64,000 nucleotides of DNA. Source: Chara braunii. Lineage: Eukaryota > Streptophyta > Charophyceae > Charales > Characeae. This document shows, piece after piece, positions 50,687 through 61,619 of the stretch. The stretch is from NCBI GenBank assembly GCA_003427395.1, contig BFEA01000047.1:1315055-1379054 (forward strand). Reading direction: 5' to 3'. The position numbers and the translations under genes were made by a program. The notes under the pieces are model-generated. The model ran no database searches. It was not told the DNA's origin and saw only the letters and a program-made list of their open reading frames with translations. Numbering within the stretch: position 1 is the stretch's first letter; every line of letters starts with the position of its first letter.

Positions 50687-53600
50687 CTAGTACACCGGCG
50701 CCTTGTCCACCTCCTCGATGACGACGCTCTTGATGGGCTTTGCAAGGAAGTCCGTGAACTCCTGGAATGGCGAGCGAGTGAAACGGGTTTCCCTCCAGAG
50801 TTCCGGAGTCAAGAACCCGTACGTCTTCAACAGACATGCGAAGGTTGCCTGCAACATAAAAAGAGATAGTTAAGCAAAACGCGTCCGTCGATCCCCATCT
50901 TTCATTGCAGGACAATGGAAAGAAGGAATAAAACAATTGATTTTTGTCCAAACTAGAGATTTTGACCAGTGAATACCAAAGAATCGTGGTGGGTGGGAGG
51001 GGAAGAAGATGCGGATATTGTCCAACATACAGTCAACGATCGCAAGCTGACAAACCAATCATGAGAAAATCCCGAGAAAAGCACGCAGAGTCCTGATACG
51101 TCAATATCCACCATATTACCTGATACGGTCATCGGCAGAAGCACTGTCTACATTCATCATTACCTGATACGGTCATCGTCAGAAGCACTGTATACATTCA
51201 TCAACGACGAGTGCTAGTGATGCGTACATTCATCAACGACGAGTGCTAGTGATGCGATTTGTACTCCCATTCCCCTTCGAATGTAAGTAAGGTACGTTAG
51301 GTGACCACCGAGATCCACCGCGCACAATTGGGTGATTGATTACGACCTTATCCATTCGGAGGGCAATTTTTCATCCTGCAACCTCGTTGCCCTACCTCGA
51401 CGCAAACTTTACGCGGCAATCATCAACTGCACCACCAGAACAGTCCCCCCTCCATTTTCCACTTGACTCAAAACCTCCGACACCGTAATCATTTACACGG
51501 CAAACCATAAGAGCGCGGCATCGCCGGCAAGTAGGACAATCGAAGAATCTGATATAAGACCCGTTTGATGACCGAGTGCGGGTTCTCAAAGCAACAGGAG
51601 AGAGAATAACCGCGAAGCAGGGACCAAGGAAAGCTGCTAGCAAAAACAACACAGCTAAACGTCCCAAATTTCTCTTATCCCCGGCGGGTTTCGAAGGGCG
51701 TCTGAAAGGGGTTTTGGAACGAAGAAGAGTGAGAAACGGACTCTATAGCTTCAGCAACGCCCAGAAAAGTGCGCACAAGGGAATGAGCTCTTTTCAAGAA
51801 AGACGAAGTGGACGAGAGAGGACTCAGTACTGAATTGGGGAGAAGAGACATCGGAAGTGGGAGAAGAACGAATCGAGAAAGAAAGAGACAAGCCAGACAC
51901 GAGGGGTATAAGAACATACACCAACCAAAGATCAGTACGAGATAGGAACAGGATGCACGTGCATCGCGAGACGCTGGGACCACTAAGACCAACCGCAGTA
52001 GAGAGAGGCTAAAGAAAGCATACGACATAAGTTAATGAAAAAATAGCGGAATAATGAGAAACACATTGGCAACTGAAGAGGAAGAACGCAAGCCGATGAA
52101 GGTATATAAGTAAATAAAAGAATAGCGGAATAATAAGAAACACATTGGCAACTGAAGAGGAAGAACGCAAGCGGATGAAGGTCAGAGCAGGCTGGCTGCG
52201 CACAGCGAGGCAGGCGCTCGGAGGCGAGCGGAAATAGGCCGGCGGAAGGCCGACGGATAAGATGAGGCAGTAGAAGACGTATGGGCGAGGGAAGAGAAAA
52301 AGAGCTACAGAATGGGAAAGGAGCTGGGGAAGAGATGAGAAAGGTAGACTGGAGAGGTACAAAGGGGAGGAGAGGGCAGCAAAAGGGTAATCAACATAGG
52401 GGAGGGAAAGGATTAAAAAAGCGGGGAAGGACACGGAGAAAAAGGGGAAGATATGAAAGGCCCACGACGACGGTGGAGGAGGAAGGATGGAAAAGATCAA
52501 AAGGGGATGTTAAAGGAGGAAGAACGAGCGACGCAAGGAGGGACAGCAGGAGAGGGAGGTGGGGTAGGGAAACGGGGACACAAACTCGGAAACTTCGATG
52601 TGGAGAGGGGCGCAGAGGTGGAGGGGGAAGGAAAGACGCCGTGTGGGAAAGAAGTCAAGGGGGAGGGATGGAGACGAGAGAGAATGGACAGGGATGAAGA
52701 TCCCAAAATAAGAATGGGAGACGGGAACGAGAATAGGGAGAGAGACGAGGGGAGAAGGACGTGAAAGATGAGCGAGGACGCAAGTGAGAGTAGAAGTGGG
52801 AAAGGTGTGAGAACGGGAGGACAAACAAAGGGAGCGTAAGAGATGAGAGCGATAGAGTCGGTTGGGGGGGAAGGGAGCGGGTACAGGAGGGAGCGGGACA
52901 AAAGAGGTGAAAGAAGGAACAGGTGCAGGATGTCAACGAGGGGTGGGGGAGGAAGACGGGAGAGGAATAGGGTATGCAGACGCCAAATGGACATGCAGGT
53001 GGGAGAGCGGGAGAGGTGGATATGGGGAGGCGGAGAGTGGGAGAGGTCAAGGGCGGAAGAGCCGAAGAGGCACAGGTTGGGAGAGGTGGATGGAGGGCGG
53101 GGAAGGGCGAGAGGGAGATATGAAGAGTGATAGACATCAAGGGTGGCAAACGTGGAGCCTGGGGCTCCAGTGGCAGACGTGGAGGGCGGAGGAGGCGGAG
53201 GTGGGAGAGGGAGAAGGATACACACAGGGGACTGATGAGACAAGGGGACGATGAGACGGGAAATGGGGAGTCCAAGATAGGGCGAGGAAGAGTGGCGAAG
53301 ACAGGGAACAGATTATGTGCGAGATTGCGTTCGCATGACTTTCGGCACAAGTACCTTAACGAAGTTTCCGAGGGTCTTCGTGCAGCCAGTGGACGACGTA
53401 AACACATCCTCAATACCGGCGAACTGGAGCACCTTCTTGGGCACTCGCGCCGCCACAATTCCGGCACCTCGTGGAGCGGGCACCAGCCGGACGCTGACAG
53501 AGCCGCACTTCCCTGTGACCTTTGCTGGAACAGTGTGAGGCTTGCCAATCTTGTTACCCCAGTATCCACGCCGCACGGGGATGACAGAGAGCTTTGCCAA

Positions 53601-54026
53601 GATGATGGCACCACGGATGGCCGTGGCCACTTCCTTAGAGCACTTGACACCCAGGCCGACGTGCCCGTTGCTATCGCCGACAACGACGAAGGCCTTAAAC
53701 CTTGTCCTCTGCCCAGCGCGAGTCTGCTTTTGCACGGGCATGATCTTCATTACTTCATCCTTCAGCGCTGCACCCAGAAAGTATTCCACAATCTGATGCT
53801 CCTTGATTGGAAGGGAGAAGAGATAAATCTGTTCCAGCGACTTGATTTTCCCATCCTTTACGAGCCTCCCCAGCTTCGTGACAGGAACCCACGCCTCTGC
53901 CTCCTCCCTCCTCGGACCTCTCCTTCCACGACCACGATCGCCTCGCCCACGCCCGCGGTCTCCACGATCTCCGCGGCCGAAGCCCCTACCGAACCCACCC
54001 CGCCCACCACGCTCCTGATCCGCCAT
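50687..54026 (-). CDS. RPS2: 40S ribosomal protein S2 (uS5), two coding exons
   Basis: Cytosolic small-subunit ribosomal protein uS5, which sits near the mRNA entry channel of the 40S subunit. Seen: exon 1 runs 54026-53355 (224 codons) and exon 2 runs 50848-50687 (53 codons plus TAG), giving 277 residues; family members are usually about 270-295. The donor is AAG|GTACTT at 53355/53354 and the acceptor is TTGCAG|GCA at 50849/50848, phase 0, joining ...LGNFVK to ATFACLL. Domains: an Arg/Gly-rich RGG tail at residues 7-40, the S5 N-terminal domain at about 88-153 ([38 protein letters not shown]) and the C-terminal domain at about 172-245. Residues [17 protein letters not shown] and KTYGFLTPE are typical of green-plant uS5. 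Odd: a Cys found in many homologues (VPCKVTGK) is Ala at residue 168. The ATG is the first in the frame and precedes the RGG tail. Any 5' UTR intron was not resolved. The long plus-strand open frames over exon 1 are antisense shadows. Confidence 0.97.
51118..51256. repeat. Two adjoining tandem duplications in the RPS2 intron
   Basis: A unit of about 45 bp starting TACCTGATACGGTCATCG is present twice and runs directly into a 32-bp unit (TACATTCATCAACGACGAG...) that is also present twice. Both pairs are nearly identical, so the duplications are young. Confidence 0.8.
52024..52183. repeat. 80-bp tandem duplication in the RPS2 intron
   Basis: Two near-identical units each contain AATAGCGGAATAATRAGAAA and ACACATTGGCAACTGAAGAG. 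They differ by only a few bases, mainly near the junction. Confidence 0.8.
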
Positions 54027-54331
54027 AGCTCAAGGTCGACGTGCAAAGCTGAAGGGACACGACGCCCGCCTGCCTTCGTGCCTAAGACTGACTATGGCGG
54101 CTGAGCACTGACCACGAGATCCCCTCGAAAAAGGACCACAGGTGACACCACCTGCCGCTATGTAGACAAGGTGACTTTCGGCAAACCCTTTCACGCAGCT
54201 CCGGAAGTACGATCCTGCACTCTCTCTCTGCTCCCGTACGAGGACCCAAAGGTGCCCCTCATGAGGACTCAAGGGTGAAAAATAAAATCTTCACGAACTC
54301 TCCAGTGCTGAGGCGCAGACAGGTCTGCATA

Positions 54332-54340
54332 AAACCCTAA
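54332..54340 (+). promoter_or_regulatory. Telo-box in the RPS2 upstream region
   Basis: AAACCCTAA lies 306 bp upstream of the uS5 ATG. This interstitial telomere motif is a well-known element of land-plant ribosomal-protein and translation-factor promoters, so its placement fits the gene. No convincing TATA box was found on the minus strand between it and the ATG. A second AAACCCTAA, at 35985-35993, has no gene beside it, which shows that chance occurrence is possible. Confidence 0.5.
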
Positions 54341-54456
54341 CATCGACGGCTCAGAATTAACGCCGGCGTACTACGGTACTGCCGGACATCGAGCGGACGC
54401 GATTTCCACAGAGACGACGAACGATTCGTGAATCGACCCCATTCTGCCCTTCCATC

Positions 54457-54726
54457 TTGTCTTGGTCCAGTTATCAGGGTCAGTCACAAGGCTCACGTCT
54501 GGGGACAATTCTTCCGGCATACGGTCCAGGACTACTACCCTCCTATCACGTTGGTGAGAGCTGCGGTATGACGAAGGGAACCCGTGGATGGCTTAGAGAT
54601 TACTACCGGTTGTACTTTTCAGACAGAATCTGGGAGTGTTTTCGGTCATATACATCCATGGAGTATAGCCTTACCCTATGGATTGGCTTAGGAGTCTTCT
54701 GTGGGAACATAGTTGCCTTACCGTGA
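54457..54726 (+). other. Open frame of 89 codons upstream of RPS2
   Basis: Divergent from uS5. Aromatic-rich peptide (GWLRDYYRLYFSDRIWE) ending in a hydrophobic segment (LTLWIGLGVFCGNIVALP). No domain was recognised and no splice or promoter signals support it, so chance is likely. Confidence 0.12.
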
Positions 54727-55035
54727 GGGTGCTGGAACACAGGCCGTAAGTGTGTTGACTGCGAGGGCAGGGGTCGGAAGGGAGTGTATGAGGCCGGGGG
54801 CCAAGTGGAAGCCCGCGGTGAGGGCCAGTAGGAACCCACCTTCTTCCCCCGAACATAATGCATATGCCTTGTAAAGGAATACAACGTACACATTGCGTTT
54901 TCTTCGTTTAATCCGCATATGCGTTGCATTCGAGGGCAGTGCAGCAACTTCTTGGGCGGCAGGGGGCCTGGTCCAGGCTGAGTGTGCTCAGTCCGGGCTG
55001 AGTATGCTCAGTTCTGGTCCATGGCCTAGGGCATT

Positions 55036-55180
55036 ACACACAGAAAGCATGGTGTCGTATCTTTCCATGTTCTGGCCGAAGATTCATCCCCTTTTCGCCA
55101 TTTAAGACCTCCCTCCACTCCTCACCAAATGTGCAAAATGAGAACGAATCTTCCATTAGCACATGGAAAAATACAACGCC
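55036..55180. mobile_element. Two partial MITE family A copies, head to head
   Basis: 55036-55106 carries a minus-strand half (GTATCTTTCCATGTTCTGG...). 55107-55180 carries the plus-strand 5' half (CTCCACTCCTCACCAAATGTGC to AACGAATCTTCCATTAGCAC). They form a rearranged pair 100 bp from the fuller copy at 55282. Confidence 0.6.
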
Positions 55181-55281
55181 CTAGCATAGTCAAGTGCGTC
55201 CCTCATGGCTTCAAGCTGCCCCTGCTGCCACTTTCTTGGCCGCCTTTTGTCAGACAGTAGGAGACAAGCAAGAAGAGCGCA

Positions 55282-55406
55282 GGATCCTCGATCCACTACT
55301 CTCGATATGCATAAAAGATGAAAATAATGGCGGTGTATCTTTTCATGTTATAGAGAAAAGATTCACTCTCATTTTGCTCATGTCTAGAGTAGTGGGGCAA
55401 GGTCCT
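55282..55406 (-). mobile_element. MITE family A
   Basis: Left end GGATCCTCGATCCACTACTC and right end GAGTAGTGGGGCAAGGTCC, with interior GTGTATCTTTTCATGTTATA. Full length but with mutated ends. Confidence 0.78.
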
Positions 55407-55409
55407 AGG

Positions 55410-58400
55410 TCATGCACAGACAAAACCTATAATAATAATAAAAATACATATGCGTTCACCTCAAAAAGAAAGGGGGGAAGAAAAGAAAAAAAAGGATTTT
55501 ATTTGAATATTTTTGAATATGTTATTCGAATACAAAGCATATGCGTCGTATTCAAAGTGCCCTTCTATTTGAAAAAAAAATACCAACTGTCGAAAAAAAA
55601 ACAAATCCAAAAACTCGAATATAACGCAAATGCATTGTGTTCGAGGGGAAAAGGTAGTGAAAGACAATCGTAAGGCCCAATAAGGGTCTCGTTCTACTAT
55701 CCTAAAAAACGCTCATTTCGTATGAATGTTTTTCTTCCAAGGTTCCATAATCTAAAACTCTAAAACAAAATAGAGGACCCATGCAAAAATATTTGTAGGA
55801 CTCATCCTGCAGTTTTGAGGAATCCCCAGTCATTCTCGAACATTTTGTAGGATGCTCATGAGAATCTTAGATGGTTGGGTGCCCTCTCCGTTTTCATGTA
55901 ACCCTTGCTCCATTAGCACAAGCAGGTGCGAAAGGCAGGGCAAGGCAAAGGCGACCATTACCACCGGGTGGGCGATATAGCTGTCGGAGAAGGCGGATGA
56001 GTGGTTTGTTCACAACCCATTCAAAGCAGGGTCTGTGGCGCTGACTGTGGATGTACAAAGTACGGATATGCATTGCATTTTAATTGTTGAAAATATGTGA
56101 TGTAAACTAGAAAAGGTGACAAAAAATAAAGTCCCCAATACCCACTTGTACATTATTACAAGGCAAACATGACCATTGCATAACCACCTAGCACCACTTG
56201 TGCAACATTTTTGCAACTTTCGATGACCAGTATGACCTTTTCATACTATTGTTACCACCGTCATTCAATTAGGCTTCGTGCAACTCCCCAATGTGACATT
56301 GTAGGTTAAGGACGTCTCAGGTGATATGTTTTTGTCGCCTTGTTCCCTATTCGAAGTATATACGCGATGATTGTTATCGAACAAGTAAGTTTCTTTACTA
56401 GCCCGAAAGTGAAAAAGGAGTTCACGAGCGAACTTTGTCATTGAGGCTATTTGACTCTGATTCCAAATTTCGCAATACATATTCATAACCAGCCTTCGTC
56501 ACCTTTCGTGTACCCCCTCTACATTTTTCCAGAATAAATGACAAAGAAAAAATACAACCAACCATTGAAAATTTGGAATTAATAACTATATTTTTCTTGC
56601 TTCACATTTGTCCCGTAAACACGATTTGATTGATTGTTGAAAATCATCTCTCCCAAACGTAAGCAGTCTAGCCTCACAACTTATACAAGGAGATTTTATT
56701 TCTCACTTGGAACTTCAATCCTCCTTTCCTAAAATCTTAGACACATCCCTTTTTTTTGCACTTTTGTAAAGAAAGGTGCAATGAGTGTCCTTCATTTCAA
56801 AATATTTGTGGGACACATGACAATTAAATTTGTATGTGATAAGTCAAGTTCCGCACTTTGTGGTTTCGCGTATCCTTCATATGGAACCCCAAAGTCAACT
56901 GTGAGTACGGACCTTCATGGGTAAAAGGATGAAAGGGGGTCGAGTTCAAAATTTTTGAATATAATCGCACGCATTTTCGCGAATGCCCTTGTCCTTTTGC
57001 AATTTAGTTTCACACGGCTAATTAGCGACTGCGAGAGAACTTTCAAAAAAACGGTTATCATTTTATTGGTCGTTGCACTTTAATTTTATTTTTGGCATAT
57101 GCATTTTGCCAAACCATTGTAAATCTTTGCAAGATTCCACAAGCTAGCTTCCCGCTTTTGCACGTGCGCCAATTTTTCTTATTGCTTGTTACTTCATCTA
57201 TGTATATTTATTTGTCTTCCTCCCTTCCCTTTCAGCTAGGATGATTGGTTACCACTCGACCTGGTCGGGTCAAGTTGTAAGAACGGGCGCAACTTGAACG
57301 ACCACCTTGGTTGTGCGAATTTTTTTATCATTTCACCTCCTTTATTCTCATTGTTATTCGACGACTTTCCTTTCCTCCATCGACCGATTTCTCCTCCCCT
57401 CCCATGTATCTCTCTTTCCTCCCCCGTTGTCCACACAAGTACCCTTGCAAGGGTATTTTTTCTTGTTTTTTGTAGGCCGCATAGGCTTTGTCTGTAGCGA
57501 AAAGTGAGACATGGTGCGCCCATTTTTGGTACAGTCGCACCCGATTTTTAGTGTCAGAATGCTAAAGGCATGTTGGGTTGGGTTGGAGAGTGTCTGGGCG
57601 TCACTTTGAGGCCCGTGCTGTTTATTCGGGTGTTTGGTAGTTCCACAATTTGGCGTGTGATCAGTGATCTCGCACAACAGTGTGAGCCAGAGAGGGAGAT
57701 TAATTTTTTTTATTACTATAGTCGCGCGTATTTTATGTGTGTGTGCAAAAACCGGTATTGTTGTAGCCAACGTCAAGGTTGTCGTTTGGTGTTGCGGTTC
57801 TAGATGATCGTTGTTGGCTTGCTTGAGGTGGCGCTCGAATCCGTGTAGGGCAAAATGCATGAAGCACCTTAGTTGTTGTGCTTTATATGTCAGTAGGGGC
57901 CGTATATGACATCGGAAGCGCGTGCGTAGATGGGGTTTGATACAACAAAGGACGAAGTTTTTGTCTGGCGGAGTAGTAGAGGGGTGATTTTGGAAGAGTG
58001 GTCAATTCGCAGAGGCCAGAATGAGCAGAGATGTGGCTCAGGCGTGGTAGGTGGGGTGTGTGGCAACTAAAATTGGAACCAAGCAATCTATGTGATGAGT
58101 GCAAGAAATTAGCGGCCATGGGAACAACCGGTAGGTTGAGGTATGACTTCGGTGAGATTTGGGAGGCCTAGGCACGGGGGAGATACTACGCGACTAATCA
58201 CTGTAAGAAGGCAAGGTCATGCAAACGGAGCAAACCTCCGACCCAGTGCCATTCAGTGGGTGGCTAATCTTCGCCGGGTGTTTTCAGTACTGATAATTGT
58301 AGATAGTAATTAACATGTGACTCAGGGTTGTCTGGTCAGTTCGGTAGCATGACCTGACGGATTTCCCACTACCTGAGGGTGTAACTTCTAGGTGTGGGAG

Positions 58401-58640
58401 GATCATATCTTATGAAAATATTACATTTACGTCGGGTGCATGTAAGTCAGCCAGTGTCAGCAACTAGGGGCCTCCAGCAAACTGTGACGTTTTGAATCAA
58501 CCCCATCAACGTGTTCAAACTTTAGAGGGGGATTTTTCATTCGTCGACGTAAACCGTCTGAAAGAGACCCTTTCTATGTAAAGTTTTCAGTGATCGGGCC
58601 GAGCAGGACGACTTCCCTCATATATAACTAAGTGCTTCTA
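55410..58640. other. AT-rich DNA, no gene recognised
   Basis: 55430-55660 has inverted TTCGAATA/CATATGCG-rich sequence similar to 54860-54930 and 41690-41800, probably a small repeat family. 57440-57455 holds the palindrome TACCCTTGCAAGGGTA. No protein signal was seen. Confidence 0.45.
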
Positions 58641-58671
58641 ATCCGTATCAAGTATATAAGGCTCTGTTATC

Positions 58672-59195
58672 ATGGATAAGCATAGGGTCCAGGAAAACAC
58701 GAATTGATCGGGGACTATAAAGCTCACGACTACTAAATCCAGCTCGACTTACAGGACTAGAGCCCTCCTGCTAAAAGAGGTTGAGTACTGGGACAGAGTA
58801 ACTGGCCACTCGCTAGGTGTGCTTGGGGCCAAGAGCCTCAGCCTGGCACGAGTAAGGCATAACCAAATCAGTCATCTGGCGTATTGAGATCAACTCAGGC
58901 AGAGGGTTGGTGCNGNTGTGGACANATTTGTCAGACTTTGCCTTGGGTAGACATAGCGAGCTCTTGGAGCAAACAATCACCAAGGAAATTGAGGAAACTA
59001 AAGGANCTGTCATTTGAACTCGACCTCATTCTAGCAATNNCGACCTCTGGAGTTCTATTTGACGGTACAAGTCAAGTAGTCACGATCTCAGGCTCCGATT
59101 CTTTTGTCAGCCGAGTACGTCCCAGTCGGACCGTGTTCCATTATCTCTTGGCATTCAGAGTCCTTCCNGTATNTGCANCTGGTTTCCAAGCTTAA
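58672..59195 (+). pseudogene. Unrecognised decayed reading frames with N bases
   Basis: A TATATAAGG at about 58654 is followed by ATG 58672. That frame is broken by an early TGA, then runs open for about 60 codons (LLLKEVEYWDRVTGHSLGVL) to a TGA near 58887. Protein-like sequence then continues in a second frame (SGVLFDGTSQVVTISGSDSF) to about 59195. Several N bases sit inside, so part of the disruption could be sequence error. Not recognised. Confidence 0.25.
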
Positions 59196-59216
59196 GCTCG
59201 AACATACCAGACACCG

Positions 59217-59422
59217 TCAAACACAGTNAACGAAGGAGTNAATCATCTAAAGAACGNCTTACTCCTNCTTTGGGATCAGGGGCAAANGTCATCATGAGGG
59301 ACAGTCATCTAGATGTGTATAAGAACCAGGTCAAACACAGTGAACGAAGGAGTTAATCATCTAAAGAACGACTTACTCCTCCTTTGGGATCAGGGGCAAA
59401 GGTCATCATGAGGGACAGTGAA
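59217..59422. repeat. About 95-bp near-identical direct duplication, first copy N-rich
   Basis: The block starting CAAACACAGT and ending CATGAGGGACAGT occurs at 59217-59312 and again at about 59333-59421. The two are identical except that the first copy carries several N bases. This may be a true tandem duplication or an assembly join of two versions of one sequence. Confidence 0.8.
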
Positions 59423-59664
59423 GTGTTAGTGGTGAAGATTTGTTCAGACAGGGACAAAACGGAAGGATGGAAAACCAGTGTCTGTCAATATATGGAGACT
59501 CATGTACAAGTTCAGAGAAATTTGTTGTGGAGATAGCTGAAGGGAAAAGTACATTGAATATGCGTTTTACTTTTACGGACGAGATGGCAAGCTGCATAGC
59601 ACTGGTTCAAGGCTAGAGACTATGGAGCAGGCTAGGGTCAGGCTCGCATGAGCTTGGTAGTGTC

Positions 59665-59943
59665 TTGACCATTTTCTCTAAAAATCTATCAACACTTGAG
59701 CTAGCAAGCATTCGCCAAGCTTACAACTTTTATGTTGTGCAGTGCAAAGGGAAACCTGCGATTCAAAGGCCTGATTCGTCAACCCTCACTCAGACAAGTC
59801 TCGGACAAGCATTCGGCCCACACATAAGCGACATTCTGATAATCCCCAGTGTACGTAAAATAGCAATTAAAACAACAATCCAACAACAATCAGGCCAGTG
59901 GTTAGATCTGAAGTTGCACAATGTTCAAATAATCCCTAGATAA
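59665..59943 (+). pseudogene. Unrecognised decayed frame (92 codons, extendable upstream)
   Basis: This open frame ends in TAG-free sequence to TAA at 59941. The same frame reads on upstream through a single TAG at 59614-59616 into protein-like sequence (EIAEGKSTLNMRFTFTDEMA). A further protein-like stretch (KVIMRDSEVLVVKICSDRDK) at about 59398-59500 lies in another frame, which suggests a frameshift. Not recognised. Its position on the same strand just upstream of family member 1 suggests a shared locus. Confidence 0.3.
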
Positions 59944-60018
59944 GCACTCAAGCAGCAACCAGACAACTTTCGGACAACGGACAAACAACTTTCGAAGCAA
60001 CATTCAGAAAACAACAGC

Positions 60019-60074
60019 CGACTATCAGCAACCAACTATCAGCAACCAGCTATCAGCAACCAGCTATCAGCAAT
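60019..60074. repeat. Short tandem repeat upstream of family member 1
   Basis: Four imperfect units of about 15 bp based on CTATCAGCAACCAR. They lie about 90 bp before ATG 60158, in a CAA/CAG-rich stretch (59940-60130) that reads as Gln/Asn/Ser-rich peptide in some frames. Confidence 0.75.
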
Positions 60075-60157
60075 TCCTCAAACAATCCAGCAATCAGTTC
60101 AGCATTTAAGTCAGGAAGTGAATCAGAGATAATCAACAAATATCAGACATCTTTGTC

Positions 60158-60868
60158 ATGAGTACAGTGCAATCATTCCTGGTCAGCGAGTCACTGCTGA
60201 ACAATCTCAATCAGTTTTCACATAAAGAGGTCATTCGTTACCAGTATGTCAATGCCATCGGCTTCAGACAGGGAGACCTGTCAATCTTCGTTGTACAGAC
60301 CAGCTTTGCTGAAGGTACTATCCATGACCTGATGCCATACCTGAAGAAGGGCAAAGAGGCTCATGAGCATTTCGATCTAGTCTGAATCTCAACCACCAAA
60401 TACCTTGAGCAGAGAGAGAAGGAGCTCGATGAGAGTGACACTACGCTGATTCGCAGCTTTGGACCGAAGCTTTATACTGACTATCTCAGGCCTCCTGTTC
60501 CCTCTCTCCTCACAGATGGCACGAGTTGGCTTGATATGATCGGCTTGGTAAAGAGGTATATCTCTCCAGCGGTGATTGACATTGAGGCACTGACTGAGCC
60601 CACTGAGTACCCCTACCTCAGACGAGGAGTCTTTTCAGTGGACGGACTTCCTACATTGTGGGAGGAGTTTTGCTCCATGGTTAACTTTCGTGTCATGTAC
60701 CTCGGATGGTCATGCTCGGAGCTTGCTGGCTTCAGGTGGCTCTTTGTCACGAGGCCTCAATCTCAGATTGTACATGGGCGTGGGTCACAGCACCGGAGAC
60801 GAACAGCGAAACGAGAGATTGAGAGAGACTGGCCAGAGGGACGAGTGAGGACTCTTGAGAGGTTCTGA
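60158..60868 (+). pseudogene. Unrecognised protein, family member 1, with one in-frame TGA
   Basis: One frame runs from ATG 60158 to TGA 60866-60868 (about 236 codons), broken only by TGA at 60383-60385, between LV and IS. I do not recognise the product. Seen: a Y-x-x-V core, PYLKKG at about residue 63, an acidic/basic helix-like stretch (YLEQREKELDES), PPVPSLLTDGTSWL, a second PYLRRG motif and an Arg-rich C-terminus. Residues from about 28 to the DGTSWL motif align with the frame at 62341-62741, which shares V-x-x-I, P-Y-x-x-K-G, PPxP, DG-x-x-WL and a following KR/RR pair, so the two are paralogues. The start is supported by an ATG preceded by the CTATCAGCAACC repeat. Whether the TGA is decay, a sequencing error or recoding cannot be decided here; decay is favoured. 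Confidence 0.5.
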
Positions 60869-61337
60869 CCATGCTTGCTTATATGTACTTTCTGAGATTA
60901 TTATGAGTTCTCATTCTTCCCTCATTCATTTGAACCTGTCATTGCTCGAGTCAGTCGGTCTTGCTTCTTGCATTAATCTTGCCTGATGATTGCTTTCGTG
61001 GATGACTCTGTCACAGTTCTGAAAATAAGATTGACATAATTTATGCATGCATAACACCCCTTAATTTTATGGTTATTATTTGCATAGTTCTCTGCTGTTC
61101 CGAATCAAAATAAAAGATTTCTAAGACCGGGGACCGACGAAGACCGCAATTAAAGGGTCTCGCTTGAAGCCGAACACACACAACAGGAAGGGATTTGCAT
61201 TATTTATTTTATTTTATTTATTGCGATCACATACAAAATCCTGCGTGACAGCCTGTTGGTTTTCCGGTCGCTCGAGTGGCCCGACTGGAAAAAGTGCGAC
61301 AGCGTTGAGATCTTGATTGGAGCGATAGGAGATTTCC

Positions 61338-61619
61338 TTGGCAGAGGAGATGTGCCTTAGGAATGTCGAGGATGAGGAGATGACTCGGTGCATGGCCTAC
61401 ATTTTGCAGATTGATCCGATAACTTCTTTGGACATCAGTTACGTGGTCCCAGAATCGATTACGACCCAGGTTCTTAATGACAAGCAGGTTCAGCACATAC
61501 CAATGATGGAGTCTCAGACAACCGAGCCTACTCGCGTGAGGGTACCACTTGTAATCATTGACCGCAATCAATTTTTCCGTGTCACTGAGATGTACATTAT
61601 TATTATGACTCATAAGTAA
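61338..61619 (+). other. Unrecognised 94-codon frame within the decayed gene cluster
   Basis: Open from after a stop at 61326 to the stop at 61619. The upstream-most candidate start is TTG 61338 and the first ATG is 61350. The sequence is mixed and protein-like (DEEMTRCMAYILQIDPITSL, RVRVPLVIIDRNQFF) with no low complexity. It lies between family members 1 and 2 on the same strand, so it may be part of the same locus. No domain was recognised. Confidence 0.3.

Larger units (their letters stand above)
50849..53354 (-). other. Intron of RPS2, strongly strand-asymmetric
   Basis: The 2506-bp intron lies between the two uS5 exons. The sense strand begins GTACTT and ends TTTTTATGTTGCAG. From about 52270 to 53310 the plus strand is almost pure purine (GGA/GAG/AGG mixtures), so the transcribed RNA has a very long pyrimidine tract. 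This region opens several long frames on both strands (for example minus 53243-52497 and plus 52281-53254), which are composition artefacts. Tandem repeats at 51118-51256 and 52024-52183 lie inside it. No second gene was recognised within the intron. Confidence 0.9.

Noticed and set aside
53225-53275. Possible hammerhead ribozyme (CTGATGAG followed by GAAA)
   Set aside because: No stem II can be formed between the two conserved boxes; other CTGATGA sites (3721, 6608, 7361) also lack the rest of the core.
52655-53683. Minus-strand 342-codon open frame
   Set aside because: It is in a different frame from uS5 over the exon and reads Pro/Ser/Leu low complexity through the pyrimidine-rich intron.
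53127-54104. Plus-strand 325-codon open frame
   Set aside because: It is antisense to uS5 exon 1 and the purine-rich intron; the minus strand carries the conserved protein.
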